64,000 bases of DNA from Rhizobium johnstonii 3841 (GCF_000009265.1 NC_008380.1:1183501-1247500), one strand, 5' to 3'. Shown: positions 9,201 through 16,332, counted from the first letter of the stretch. Notes: generated by a model not told the origin, from the sequence alone. Numbers and translations: made by a program.

Positions 9201-9632
9201 CGCGCCGAAAAGCCCGGCGTGCTCGAGCCGCTGGTCGACGGCTGGCACGACACCGGCGACATCGTCACCATCGATGAGGACGGTTTCGTCAAGATCCGCG
9301 GCCGCGCCAAACGCTTCGCCAAGATCGGCGGCGAAATGATCTCGCTCGCCGCCGTCGAGACCTTGGCCGCCGAGCTCTGGCCGGGCGCCCTCTCGGTCGT
9401 CTCCTCGCTGCCCGACGCCAAGAAGGGCGAGCGCCTGGTGCTCCTGACCGACGCCCCCACCGCCACCCGCACCGAATTCCTCGCCTTCGCCAAATCCAAG
9501 GGCGCCATGGACATGATGGTGCCGGCCGAGGTCAATATCGGCAAGGTGCCGGTGCTGGGCTCCGGCAAGGTGGATTTCGTCGCGGCGCGCAAGTTGGCGG
9601 AAAGTGCGGTGGAGGGGGAGCAGGCGGCGTGA
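6237..9632 (+). CDS. aas: Bifunctional lysophospholipid acyltransferase / acyl-ACP synthetase with MFS domain (Aas/LplT-type fusion)
   Basis: 1,131 residues in three modules. Residues ~1-410 form an MFS transporter (FWTQFLTAFNDNFLKNTLVF; many hydrophobic helices), like the lysophospholipid flippase LplT. Residues ~430-620 form a PlsC acyltransferase with HxxxxD (NHVSLLDGA) and FPEGRLTVTGT. Residues ~640-1120 form an AMP-binding synthetase with FTSGSEGTPKGV and GYGVTETAP. Together they can flip lysophospholipid inward, activate fatty acid on ACP and re-acylate. In E. coli lplT and aas are separate neighbours. GTG at 6237 is used here; ATG at 6252 (MTSRKFAPLFW) is equally plausible. It follows pspA and yiaA. 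Confidence 0.9.
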   Translation: MQHNLMTSRKFAPLFWTQFLTAFNDNFLKNTLVFLILFKMSASEGAALVTLAGVILIVPFLLLSALGGELADKHDKAKIAELLKRCEIAVAALAVVGLAFSSIFVLMAALFGFGVVSALFGPIKYGILPDHLERRDLPKANAWIEGGTFIAILAGTIIAAFAFSGGDNVLIFGTMMMGLSVLCWLASRMIPPTGSKAPDLQIDRNVIRSSYTLVKEIRADKRLWRSALMNCWFWLVGAFVLSILPTMVTELLGGSELVVPAYLTVFAIAVAVGSAIAAWMSSGRIVLLPAPVGTALLGLFSLDLAWNLWGLASTSHATTIADFFAGQNTIRVAIDLAGMAIAGAFIAVPTFAALQTWAHEDRRARVIGAANVLSALFITVGLGLVAAVQALGASIPEILIGLGIINFAVAWLMLKTLPTNPFRDFISILFRAFMRLEVEGLENIKKAGRAPIIALNHVSLLDGALALAITEEEPTFAVDYKIAQAWWVRPFLKMCKFLPLDPTKPMATRSLIKVVQDGNPIGIFPEGRLTVTGTLMKVYDGAAMVADKTGSMVVPVKIDGLEKSYLSYLDNGKIRRRLFPKVKVTILEPVKLEVPPELKGRKRRTAAGAALYQVMSNLLFQTADTSSTVLDRVIQAGHEFGMKKLAVEDPVTGRLSYGKLLTGAAVLGAKFRTMFPEQNLGVMLPNANGAAATLLGVMTAGKVPAMLNFTAGAANILSACKAAQVKHVLTSRAFVTQAKLGPVIAEMEKQVTIVWLDDLRAEISLKDKILGLLRKARPLVKRQPDDPAVILFTSGSEGTPKGVVLTHRNILSNAAQAAARIDFHSGDKVFNILPVFHSFGLTAGTVLPLISGVPVYFYPSPLHYRIVPELIYASNATIIFGTDTFLNGYSRTAHPYDFRSIRYIFSGAEPVKAATRQTYMEKFGLRILEGYGVTETAPVISINTPMYNKSGTVGKILPGMEWKLEPVPGIEEGGRLHVRGANVMAGYLRAEKPGVLEPLVDGWHDTGDIVTIDEDGFVKIRGRAKRFAKIGGEMISLAAVETLAAELWPGALSVVSSLPDAKKGERLVLLTDAPTATRTEFLAFAKSKGAMDMMVPAEVNIGKVPVLGSGKVDFVAARKLAESAVEGEQAA

Positions 9633-9661
9633 GGGCTCGGCGCCTATGAGATCGCGAACTG

Positions 9662-9837
9662 CCCCTCACCCTAACCCTCTCCCCGTAAAAACGGGGAGAG
9701 GGGACGTGCCCTACGCGAGGTTGGTGGGGAACGGAGAGGTCGCGGCATATCCCCTTCTCCCCGTTTACGGGGGTCCGAAGGACGGGTCGAGACCAGTGGC
9801 TCGACCCCGGTAAGGTGGCGGCAGCCGGATGAGGGGC
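9662..9837. repeat. Rhizobial intergenic mosaic palindromic repeat (RIME-like), copy 2
   Basis: Same module order as the copy at 4176-4349 and nearly the same length: CCCCTCACCC opening, CTCTCCCCGT hairpin, GTTTACGGGGGTCCGAAGG, inverted GGTCGAGACC/GGCTCGACCC and closing GCAGCCGGATGAGGGGC. It follows the aas stop directly, where its hairpins may act as a transcription end. Confidence 0.75.
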
Positions 9838-9943
9838 GATCCCCGGCACAAACCAGAAAGCAGCCGCCCCCCGCCGAGACGTCGTCAGCAGCATAACAGG
9901 CCGCACTCGGGCCGCCTGTTATGCATCTCAAACAAACCGTCCG

Positions 9944-10351
9944 TTACTTCTGTTCCGGCGCCAGGAACTCTGCGCAATAGGACGGGCCGTTGACGCCCGG
10001 GATGTCGGCGACGGTGCGGATGTCGCGGATCGTGTAGTCGGAATTGGTGGTGATTTCGGCCTGGCAGCGCAGATAGGCTGTGCGGGCGGCGGAAATCTGC
10101 TTGCCGCGCTTGCCGTCGGCGCCTTCGGCATATTTCGCCGGAATGCGCACGGTCTTGTAGCCGCCGCGCCAGGTATAGATGGTGCTCGAGCCTTCCTCGC
10201 GGTCGCTGATCGGCGGCCCGTAGGCGGCAAAGAAGATGCCGGCCGATTTGCCGACCCAGCGGGCCTCGATCGGATTGCCGGCGGAAGGTATGGTCGTGCA
10301 TCCGGCAAGCGCAATGGCAAGCCCGGCCGCGGTCATGGTGCGGAAATTCAT
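9944..10351 (-). CDS. Small putative lipoprotein
   Basis: 135 residues. A signal peptide MNFRTMTAAGLAIALAGC ends in a lipobox (LAGC, Cys18), so membrane anchoring is predicted. The mature part contains YTWRGGYKTVRIPAKYAEG and two further Cys (RCQAEI, SYCAEF) that could pair. Family unknown to me. Monocistronic, between a mosaic repeat and the tRNA-Pro region. Confidence 0.75.
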   Translation of the reverse strand: MNFRTMTAAGLAIALAGCTTIPSAGNPIEARWVGKSAGIFFAAYGPPISDREEGSSTIYTWRGGYKTVRIPAKYAEGADGKRGKQISAARTAYLRCQAEITTNSDYTIRDIRTVADIPGVNGPSYCAEFLAPEQK

Positions 10352-10613
10352 CGTGTCGTCCCTGATCTCTAGCGCATTGGCTGCGAAGCCGCCCTCGTGA
10401 GCGTTTTCGCCTGTCCTGTCTGCCCTTTAGCGTGGAACCCGGCAAAAGAAAATTGCCCCTTTGAGACTTCCGTTCGATTTGCGGCAGGTGTGGCTTTTTG
10501 CTGCAGCCGCCGACCTCCCGACCTCTCACAACCCCGTCAAAATTTCCGCCGGCTTTTTGGAATTTGGTGCTTGTGCAACCAGATAGGCTGTTCTATAGAA
10601 GCGCCGCTGGTCA

Positions 10614-10690
10614 CGGAGTGTAGCGCAGTCTGGTAGCGCACCACGTTCGGGACGTGGGGGTCGAGTGTTCGAATCACTCCACTCCGACCA
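10614..10690 (+). tRNA. tRNA-Pro (anticodon CGG)
   Basis: 77 nt with encoded CCA. The acceptor CGGAGTG pairs with CACTCCG, followed by ACCA. The anticodon stem CCACG/CGTGG encloses TTCGGGA with anticodon CGG at 10648-10650. The T arm contains GTTCGAATC. D-arm sequence GCGCAGTCTGGTAGCGC is typical. It matches an initiator-free elongator proline tRNA. A toxin-antitoxin pair follows, but no duplicated tRNA 3' end was seen nearby. Confidence 0.95.
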
Positions 10691-10820
10691 GTCTGAACCC
10701 TCTAAAGGTTCATCATTTTCCCGAATTTTTCCATTTAACGAAATACCGAACGATATCCTTGTCGGCAACCGTCCCGTCGCCCAGAATCTTCCGCGAACGC
10801 AGCGCTCCCTTTCTTGACGA

Positions 10821-11270
10821 TCATTCCGACCGGAACGCGGCGGGAAGATCAACAGCGACATCAAGCGGCTGGAAATGCCGCAGGTTTTCCGTAATGACGG
10901 TGAGGTCGTAGGCGCGCGCGGTCGCCGCGATGATGAGATCGCCAAGGCCGGGATGACGGCCGTGGCTTTCGGCTTCATCTTCCAGAACGCCGACGATGCG
11001 CGCGACAACGGTATCCATCGGCAAGATCCGATCCCCGAAACTCTCGGTGATGACGTCCAGCCATGTCGAAAGGCGCTTTGCCCGCTCGATCCCGCCGCGA
11101 CGGTGAAGGCTCCGCATTCCCTTCTCGATCTCCGCGACTGACAGAGCCGACAGAAACAGGCTATCGGCTTCGCCTTGCTCATGAAACCATGCCTGCACCG
11201 GATCGGACGCCGGCGCCTTGCCCGGCGCGAGCTTCGAGATGATGTTCGTGTCGAGAAGATAGGCGGTCAC
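10821..11270 (-). CDS. vapC: PIN-domain ribonuclease toxin (VapC family)
   Basis: 149 residues. The PIN-domain acidic residues are present: D8 in YLLDTNIISKL, E in LSVAEIEKGMRSL, D in LPMDTVVARI, and D in GLGDLIIAATARAYDLTVITEN. These toxins cut tRNA or rRNA when free of antitoxin. The start overlaps the antitoxin stop by 4 bp (ATGA), the standard order antitoxin-toxin. Located beside tRNA-Pro. Confidence 0.9.
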   Translation of the reverse strand: MTAYLLDTNIISKLAPGKAPASDPVQAWFHEQGEADSLFLSALSVAEIEKGMRSLHRRGGIERAKRLSTWLDVITESFGDRILPMDTVVARIVGVLEDEAESHGRHPGLGDLIIAATARAYDLTVITENLRHFQPLDVAVDLPAAFRSE

Positions 11271-11518
11271 AGATCGATATCGCGCATTTTCGAAGGGTTC
11301 CGCTCCAGCTCGACCCCGCCGGGAAACGTCAACAGGAAATCCCCGAAATTCGGCCGTGGTTTCTTCAAAGCCCTTTTCGCGGCCTCGGCCGCTTCGACGG
11401 ACACAAGCACGGCAGCCGGCTTTCCGTGCCGCGTGATCGTCACGAATTCCCCGTTTGCCGCTTCATCCACCAGTCCGGCGAAACCGGCCTTTGCCTCTGC
11501 CACGCTGATTGTCGACAT
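11267..11518 (-). CDS. Phd/YefM-type antitoxin
   Basis: 83 residues from ATG at 11518, behind an AGGAGG ribosome site. The N-terminal half MSTISVAEAKAGFAGLVDEA...EFVTITRHGKPAAVLVS is the Phd/YefM DNA-binding fold. The C-terminal tail (NFGDFLLTFPGGVELERN) would wrap the PIN toxin. It overlaps vapC by 4 bp. Autoregulation is expected from the family; AT-rich GACCATATATGGTC at 11538-11551, a 14-bp perfect palindrome just upstream, is a good candidate operator. Confidence 0.88.
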   Translation of the reverse strand: MSTISVAEAKAGFAGLVDEAANGEFVTITRHGKPAAVLVSVEAAEAAKRALKKPRPNFGDFLLTFPGGVELERNPSKMRDIDL

Positions 11519-11537
11519 TGCGGCCTCCTGTCTTAAA

Positions 11538-11551
11538 TGACCATATATGGT
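11538..11551. promoter_or_regulatory. Palindrome upstream of antitoxin gene (candidate operator)
   Basis: GACCATATATGGTC is a perfect 14-bp palindrome 20 bp upstream of the antitoxin start, in the expected promoter. Phd/YefM antitoxins repress their own operon through such short palindromes; assignment here is inferred from position. Confidence 0.6.
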
Positions 11552-11616
11552 CAAAATGGACATGGACGCCGACGGAATCAAGAGGGGGAATCTTCCAAGG
11601 GCGCAGCGGCGGCGGC

Positions 11617-12225
11617 TTAAGGAAACGCATTCGGCAGATAATTGTCCAGAATATAGAAGTGTTCGCCGATCTTTCTGACGCTGACGTACTCGTCCGTACC
11701 GGGATCGAGATCCACGCATTCCTTCTTTTCCGAGCATGATGTCTGGACACGCTGTAGCCAGGCCGTGGATTGCTCGTCCCTGGGCAAGGCGACTTCATCA
11801 CTCTCGTCGTAGACGAGCGTCGAGTAGGTTTTCTCGAGGAACGTATCGTCCCATACGAATGTCCTGAATCGTTGCTCTCCGCCCGGCAGATCGGTTCGTT
11901 CGATCTCCGCCAGATACGTTTGCTTGGTCAGCGCAAATCGAATGCTGTCGGACGTTATGCCGACAGCAGCGAGGATACGGAGCAGGACCAGCAACAGAAG
12001 GGGTGCGATGAGGAGAGAGACGAGACGCCGCCAGCGTCGCTGCGCCAGATTGATGCAGAGGGAGCCTGCGACGGCGATCAGTGTCAGTACCCATATGATA
12101 AGGCTGATCGTCCACCAATCCCATTGGGGATGAAGCCAATATAGCCAATCTTGCGCCAGGAATGGCAACAGCCAGAGGGCATATGTCCACGTAAACTTGT
12201 CGCTACGTTTTTCTGGCTCTGGCAC
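11617..12225 (-). CDS. Membrane protein of unknown function
   Basis: 202 residues. Three hydrophobic stretches are visible: about 14-30 (YALWLLPFLAQDWLYWL), 37-58 (WWTISLIIWVLTLIAVAGSLC) and 68-90 (LVSLLIAPLLLLVLLRILAAVG). A ~110-residue soluble tail follows, with two Cys (QTSCSEKKECVDLD). I recognise no family. A Trp-rich N-terminus (WLHPQWDWW) is notable. It stands alone between the antitoxin promoter and the LuxR-type gene. Confidence 0.65.
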   Translation of the reverse strand: MPEPEKRSDKFTWTYALWLLPFLAQDWLYWLHPQWDWWTISLIIWVLTLIAVAGSLCINLAQRRWRRLVSLLIAPLLLLVLLRILAAVGITSDSIRFALTKQTYLAEIERTDLPGGEQRFRTFVWDDTFLEKTYSTLVYDESDEVALPRDEQSTAWLQRVQTSCSEKKECVDLDPGTDEYVSVRKIGEHFYILDNYLPNAFP

Positions 12226-12356
12226 GTTTTAGCCACCGGCAAATTTCATTGATTCTCTGATCAACAATAACACGCAAGATAGGCGCCTCAACCGGAGCGA
12301 GTTCTGCCGTGTTTCGCGCGAGGTGCCGCGTCATGAGCATTGGCCCGCGGTCGAGC

Positions 12357-13379
12357 CTATTGGCTCGGAGCCCCAGCGCTCAACAGCACCCGCACCAATG
12401 CCGCCTGGCTGCGGACGCCGGTTTTGTCGAAGATGCGCTGCAGCTGGGTGCGCAACGTGTTGACGCTGACCCCGAGCAGTTCGGCGGCGGCGGCGAGGTC
12501 ATGGCCATCGACGATCAGGCGCGCAAGCCGGGTCTGCGCCGGCGAGAGGCCGAAGACCTCCCGCGCGCTGGCGATCCGGCGCACCAGCGTCTCGGCGTCG
12601 TCGAAGGAGACCAGCGCCTTGCCGTCCTCGAGCAGAACCCAGCAGTGGAGCGGAATCCCCGCCGCGTCCTCGCCGAGCGCCACCGACCAGGCCTGCTTCG
12701 GCGCGATGTTCAGCGGTCTCTGGCTCTGCAGTTCGCGGAACGCCAGCCGCACCGCCTCGCGCAGCGCAGGGTCGCGTTCGCGCTGCCGGGCACGCAGGCG
12801 GCCGGCAGCGGCGACGAGCCCGGGATGGTCAGGCATCCGCTCCCGCGCCAGCCGGTTCGTCCAGAGGATCCTTGCATCCGCGTCGACCTCGATCAGCGGG
12901 CAGTTCGCCGCCTCGACGCTGCTCTCCATCATCACCATGCAGCCGATCTTCCAGGCGCCGTCGATCCGGTGGAGGATCCGGAGCTGGCGCTTGCGATCGT
13001 CGCCAATGTCGCTGCCGATCTGATCGAAGGTCATCCAGGCCATGTTGCCGTCGACGACGATGTTGACCTTTTCCCAGCGGACGCGCTCCGAAAAGGCGTG
13101 TTTCTCCGGGAAACGCTCGACGATCTTCTTGATCCGCGCAGCGATCGGGTCCCAGCCTTCGTCCACGCGGACGCCGAGCGAGATGAAAGATTCCATCCGC
13201 CGGGTCTGCGGCGACTGCACCCAGTGGCTCGCCAGCGCCTCGAAATCCCGCTGCAGCCAGGCCTCGGTTTCGGCACGGATCACTGCCATGATCGCCGCCC
13301 GGTCAGACTCGCTGTCGTCCATCGCGCGGTCCCCCGTGACAACGGATCGCAGCATAGCATGATCGGTCTGTCGGAGCAT
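12357..13379 (-). CDS. LuxR-type regulator with N-terminal SnoaL-like domain
   Basis: 340 residues. The N-terminal ~130 residues look like a SnoaL/DUF4440-type fold (AVIRAETEAWLQRDFEALASHW, GNMAWMTFDQIG, ILHRIDGAWKIG). A PAS-like middle follows (LIEVDADARILWTNRLA). The C-terminal LuxR helix-turn-helix is GLSPAQTRLARLIVDGHDLA...LGVSVNTLRTQLQRIFDKTGV. It starts 10 bp after the small membrane gene stop with GAGGTG as ribosome site; MDDSESD at 13322 is an alternative start. Likely a cytosolic regulator sensing a small ligand. Confidence 0.82.
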   Translation of the reverse strand: MLRQTDHAMLRSVVTGDRAMDDSESDRAAIMAVIRAETEAWLQRDFEALASHWVQSPQTRRMESFISLGVRVDEGWDPIAARIKKIVERFPEKHAFSERVRWEKVNIVVDGNMAWMTFDQIGSDIGDDRKRQLRILHRIDGAWKIGCMVMMESSVEAANCPLIEVDADARILWTNRLARERMPDHPGLVAAAGRLRARQRERDPALREAVRLAFRELQSQRPLNIAPKQAWSVALGEDAAGIPLHCWVLLEDGKALVSFDDAETLVRRIASAREVFGLSPAQTRLARLIVDGHDLAAAAELLGVSVNTLRTQLQRIFDKTGVRSQAALVRVLLSAGAPSQ

Positions 13380-13388
13380 GGCAGCACC

Positions 13389-13577
13389 TCATGCCTTGAT
13401 GACGCCGGCCAGAAACAGCGTCAGACCGGCGGTCGCGGCAGTCAGCCCGAATAGCCGGAGGCTCAGGCGCGGCAGGGTGATCTGATTTCGGTAGTATCGG
13501 TCCTCGGCCGCGGCGCCCATCTGCGTCGGGCGGCGGCGGTTTGGCATATGCGCGGCGACGAGACTCTGAAGGTCCAT
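13389..13577 (-). CDS. Small single-pass membrane protein
   Basis: 62 residues from ATG 13577, preceded by AGGAGG. The first 38 residues are polar and basic (MPNRRRPTQMG). The rest is one hydrophobic segment (LFGLTAATAGLTLFLAGVI). It lies 10 bp upstream of the LuxR-type gene in the same direction and is probably co-transcribed. No recognised family. Confidence 0.6.
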   Translation of the reverse strand: MDLQSLVAAHMPNRRRPTQMGAAAEDRYYRNQITLPRLSLRLFGLTAATAGLTLFLAGVIKA

Positions 13578-13760
13578 TGTGTTGCCTCCTGGTTCGGGCT
13601 TCATCTGCCGCATTCTCGCACGCATCCGAGCCCTGCTCTGTCATGCAGGCGGAGGACATCGGGCTCGGCGCCCGGCTGGCGAACAAAGAATCATCTCAAC
13701 CGGAACGAGTCCCGCGGTGATTCGTTGAGTCGCGTATTTCCAGCGTGAGGGGGATGCATC

Positions 13761-14000
13761 ATGAGCAGGCGACGAAGGTTCAAGCCGGTGAAGATCACCA
13801 TCAATGGCAAGGTGAGAACGGTCTATAATGTCGTTCAGGCCGGCAACACGTTGCTGAATGATTGGCCCGAGCAGACGCCGGCGGCGAAGGTGGCCGAACG
13901 GCTTGTGCTTGATGTGTTCAATGATGCCGCCGGGCCGGAGCAGGTGCGCCGCGCATTCATCACCGCGGCCAAGGCGAGCGACATCAAGTTCAGCTCCTGA
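13761..14000 (+). CDS. DUF982-like small protein
   Basis: 79 residues with the pattern common to rhizobial DUF982 proteins: INGKVRTVYNVVQAGNTLLNDWPE, then KVAERLVLDVFNDAAGPEQVRRAFITAA. Function is unknown; many copies exist in Rhizobium. A GTGAGGGGG purine run precedes the ATG. It converges on the leftward genes of the phage-like module. Confidence 0.78.
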   Translation: MSRRRRFKPVKITINGKVRTVYNVVQAGNTLLNDWPEQTPAAKVAERLVLDVFNDAAGPEQVRRAFITAAKASDIKFSS

Positions 14001-14026
14001 CCGGCGGTGTCGGCAAAAGCCCTGGC

Positions 14027-14251
14027 TCACTTCCATGACACATGCTCCTGGTTTCGCAGATCCCGGGTTTTGAACTGCGTCTCCATCCAGGCGGCCGAGA
14101 TGATCGCTGCGAGGAAGCCGAAGGTGAGGCAGGCGATGGCCTGAATCCGCCACGAGACGAAGGTGACCGGCGGTGGGGTGACGGGCTTTTTCGCGCATTC
14201 GCCGGGCGGGCAGGCGCAGCCGGAAAAGGCCTTGATCAGGCAATCGCTCAT
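14027..14251 (-). CDS. Small Cys-rich membrane protein, left arm of phage-like module
   Basis: 74 residues. The N-terminus has three close Cys (KAFSGCACPPGECAKK), then one membrane segment (IQAIACLTFGFLAAIISAAW). It overlaps the upstream gene by 4 bp (ATGA), so it is the last gene of a three-gene leftward operon controlled by operators at 14794-14850. No known family. Confidence 0.6.
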   Translation of the reverse strand: MSDCLIKAFSGCACPPGECAKKPVTPPPVTFVSWRIQAIACLTFGFLAAIISAAWMETQFKTRDLRNQEHVSWK

Positions 14252-14481
14252 GCCGCACCGCCTTTCACCGTGTCGATGGCGGCGAGGATCTTCTGGTGAA
14301 GGGGGCAGCCGTGATCGTCGCTGCCATCGAAGAAACGTTCGGCCTCCACCAGCGCCTTCAGGAGATCGGGTGCCCCGGCGATGAAGCGGGCGTGGGTCTT
14401 TTCGTTTGCTCCGGCCCGTCGGGCGGCAGGAAGGGAAGGGCTCTCGGTCGATGGCTCTGGTGCGGGGCTGGCGGCAGACAT
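14248..14481 (-). CDS. Small hypothetical protein, left arm of phage-like module
   Basis: 77 residues. The N-terminal 25 residues are Pro/Ser/Ala-rich. The rest, FIAGAPDLLKALVEAERFFDG with a His/Cys pair (DHGCPLHQKILAAID), resembles small phage-encoded proteins that pair a LLKAL helix with a short tail. Overlaps the next gene by 4 bp. Function unknown. Confidence 0.62.
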   Translation of the reverse strand: MSAASPAPEPSTESPSLPAARRAGANEKTHARFIAGAPDLLKALVEAERFFDGSDDHGCPLHQKILAAIDTVKGGAA

Positions 14482-14492
14482 CTCCGTTCTCC

Positions 14493-14756
14493 TCAGGCGT
14501 AAAGCTGGTCGGTATCGGTGATGCCCATGATCTCGCGGGCATAGCGGTAGTGCTCCTCGACGCTTGCCGCAGCGCCGCGCAGCCAGGACGGGCCGCGGAT
14601 CGAATGTTCGGGACGGCGCAGGAAGGTGAAGCCGAGCGCGCCCATGCGCTGGGCCTCGATCGCCATATAGGCACGGCAGTCGCCGATCGTCTGTGCGCCA
14701 TTCCAGCGGGCATCCCGCCTGCTTTCCTCAGTCTCGATCTTGCGAATGTGCTGCAT
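14493..14756 (-). CDS. Small hypothetical protein, first gene of leftward phage-like operon
   Basis: 87 residues (MQHIRKIETEESRRDARWNG; C-terminus EHYRYAREIMGITDTDQLYA). Charged and soluble, with no family recognised. Its start lies 38 bp from the nearer operator (14794-14815), so it should be first to be made when the S24 repressor is removed. Confidence 0.62.
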   Translation of the reverse strand: MQHIRKIETEESRRDARWNGAQTIGDCRAYMAIEAQRMGALGFTFLRRPEHSIRGPSWLRGAAASVEEHYRYAREIMGITDTDQLYA

Positions 14757-14793
14757 CGCCTGTCCTCTCGCGCCTCTGATCGGCTCGTGAGAG

Positions 14794-14850
14794 AAAGGTA
14801 TATATCATACCCTAATGCGTCAACCGTTAAAGGTATAAAAAATACCCCTA
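14794..14850. promoter_or_regulatory. Two repressor operators at the leftward promoter
   Basis: Site A 14794-14815 is AAAGGTA-n7-TACCCTAA. Site B 14829-14850 is AAAGGTA-n7-TACCCCTA. Both share half-sites and the 7-bp spacer with the three sites beside the S24 repressor gene (16247-16327). The centre-to-centre distance of 35 bp is the same as between sites D and E there. Confidence 0.8.
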
Positions 14851-14859
14851 CGATTGACG

Positions 14860-15456
14860 AGGTACGAATCGTAGGTCTATGTCTGGGGCAAGTGATTGGG
14901 CGACCGGGTGCAACTCCCGAGCTGACGAGGCCCAGCGGCGCGGGAAGCGAAAGTCCTTAAGTGCGCTGTCAGAAAATCAGGACGAGGGCGAAGCGAATGG
15001 CCCCTCTGGCACGTGTCCCATCCCGGCTCCGGCCTTCAGGACTTGGCCAATGCTCTCCCGGCTTCATGGGCTTTGCTCATGGGGTAGGGGGAAGCTTTGG
15101 CCGGAACCCTCCCTCACCAGCCTTCAGGAACCTTCTCCTCCCAAGCCTAAGAGATAGGATAGAGAACTGAAGTTGGAGTATGAAGCTAAGAGGAAAAAGA
15201 GGCCGGCCATGCGCATGAAATCGAAATCACCGACAAGGTGATCGAAGCAGGTCTGGGATCACCGAATTCTAAGATCCGTGGGAGGAGAAGCTGCCGAAGG
15301 ACATGTTCCCCGCAGCCATCCGTTCCATCTTGGTGGCGGTGACGAGTGGTGCGCGAAGGGCATCCGGAGGTTCCGCAATTTGTGGTTTCAGAGGATGAAT
15401 CGTCCCGATATGCCTCGTGATCTCGGCTGGCGGTCGGCGCGCTTCGGAGCGAAATC
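14860..15456. other. Gene-poor stretch with RNA-like sequence and decayed coding fragments
   Basis: No convincing gene. The segment 14890-15160 has paired-looking modules (CCGGGTGCAACTCCCG, GAAGCGAAAGTCC, GGGCGAAGCGAATGG) resembling the structured 5' part of a group II intron, but no domain V or reverse transcriptase is seen. Around 15285-15360 one plus-strand frame reads EEKLPKDMFPAAIRSILVAV and then breaks, suggesting a gene remnant of unknown kind. Confidence 0.4.
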
Positions 15457-15561
15457 CTACAGGCCATAGATCTCCCGCGCGGCGCTGAACGCCAGGAGCA
15501 ACACCGCTGTCGTGACGATATGGAACCAGATTCGGCCGGCGCGTGAGGAAGGGCGGATCAT
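15457..15561 (-). CDS. Possible 34-residue membrane peptide next to the repressor gene
   Basis: Reads MIRPSSRAGRIWFH followed by one hydrophobic helix (IVTTAVLLLAFSAA) and a stop after REIYGL. It starts 41 bp downstream of the repressor stop, in the same direction. AGGGAAAACAGG precedes the ATG. Its size and layout fit a small phage or toxin-like membrane peptide, but coding is uncertain. Confidence 0.4.
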   Translation of the reverse strand: MIRPSSRAGRIWFHIVTTAVLLLAFSAAREIYGL

Positions 15562-15601
15562 CCTGTTTTCCCTACTGTTTCCGAGCCTTGCGCTCTCATC
15601 C

Positions 15602-16249
15602 TTACATCTCGATGATCGATCGGCGGACGCGGCCGACGATGGTGACGGCGCCCTGGAATTCCGGCGGCGGCACGTCCTCATAGGACGCCGGCTGGAAGGG
15701 CGGGTCGTCGTTCGGGCGATAGCGCTTGTAGGTTGCAGCGCCCGTTTCGTCGGCGACGACATAAAGCGCGTTCGGCGCCAGGCGCTTGTCGCGCAGATTG
15801 ACGAAGATGATCGAGCCGGGCGGCGAGATCTTGTTCATCGAATTGCCTTCGACCTCGAGCGCAATCCATTCGCCATCGGGCAGGTCGAGGGCGGCGACCG
15901 TCGGGAATTCCGAGAAGTCGGTGATCGGCGCCTGTTCGCTCAGCTGGCCGGCGCTGACCCAGGAGATTTTTGGGACATCGGCAACGGAGGCGGGCAGCTC
16001 ATCCGGATCGAGCGCGTTACCGGTGCCGAACTGCAGCCAGTTGAGATTGACCTTGAAAGCGCGGGCATATTTCTTCGCGTCAGCTATGCCGAAGCCGTTG
16101 CGGCCGGATTCATGCGCCTTGTAGACATTGGCATTCCAGCCGAACCGATCGACGATCGCCTTCGGCCCGGCAAAGCCCGCATTCTTCCTGGCCATGACGA
16201 GGCGCTTTGCGCGTTCTTCGCGCTCAAATTGTTCCTGATCTTTCAACAT
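15602..16249 (-). CDS. S24 (LexA/CI-type) self-cleaving phage repressor
   Basis: 215 residues. The N-terminal helix-turn-helix covers ~15-75 (RLVMARKNAGFAGPKAIVDRFGWNANVYKAHESGRNGF). The linker holds the Ala100-Gly101 cleavage pair (WVSAGQLS). The S24 catalytic dyad is Ser137 (EVEGNSMNK) and Lys175 (AATYKRYR). Such repressors cut themselves when RecA filaments form after DNA damage. It sits between two promoter regions with five copies of one 22-bp operator. One operator covers its own start codon, so autoregulation is likely. It is the control protein of the phage-like module 14.0-19.2 kb. Confidence 0.9.
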   Translation of the reverse strand: MLKDQEQFEREERAKRLVMARKNAGFAGPKAIVDRFGWNANVYKAHESGRNGFGIADAKKYARAFKVNLNWLQFGTGNALDPDELPASVADVPKISWVSAGQLSEQAPITDFSEFPTVAALDLPDGEWIALEVEGNSMNKISPPGSIIFVNLRDKRLAPNALYVVADETGAATYKRYRPNDDPPFQPASYEDVPPPEFQGAVTIVGRVRRSIIEM

Positions 16250-16327
16250 GATATAAAAAATACCCTAAATTAAGGTACATGTCATGCCCTAATGTGCTTG
16301 ACATTACGGGTATTAATTGTACCCTAA
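16247..16327. promoter_or_regulatory. Three repressor operators at the repressor/rightward divergent promoter
   Basis: Site C 16247-16268 (weak left half, TACCCTAA right half) overlaps the repressor start codon. Site D 16271-16292 is TAAGGTA-n7-TGCCCTAA. Site E 16306-16327 is ACGGGTA-n7-TACCCTAA and ends 5 bp before the first rightward ATG. The shared form is AAGGTA-n7-TACCCTAA. The TTGACA at 16298-16303 fits a -35 element between D and E. Confidence 0.82.
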
Positions 16328-16332
16328 TCGCT

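Noticed and set aside
12309..13454. Plus-strand open frame (381 codons)
   Set aside because: Antisense of the LuxR-type gene, which has a clear helix-turn-helix.
14879..15170. Small frames in the gene-poor stretch left of the repressor
   Set aside because: Several overlapping frames with no protein-like features; the sequence looks more like structured RNA or scar.
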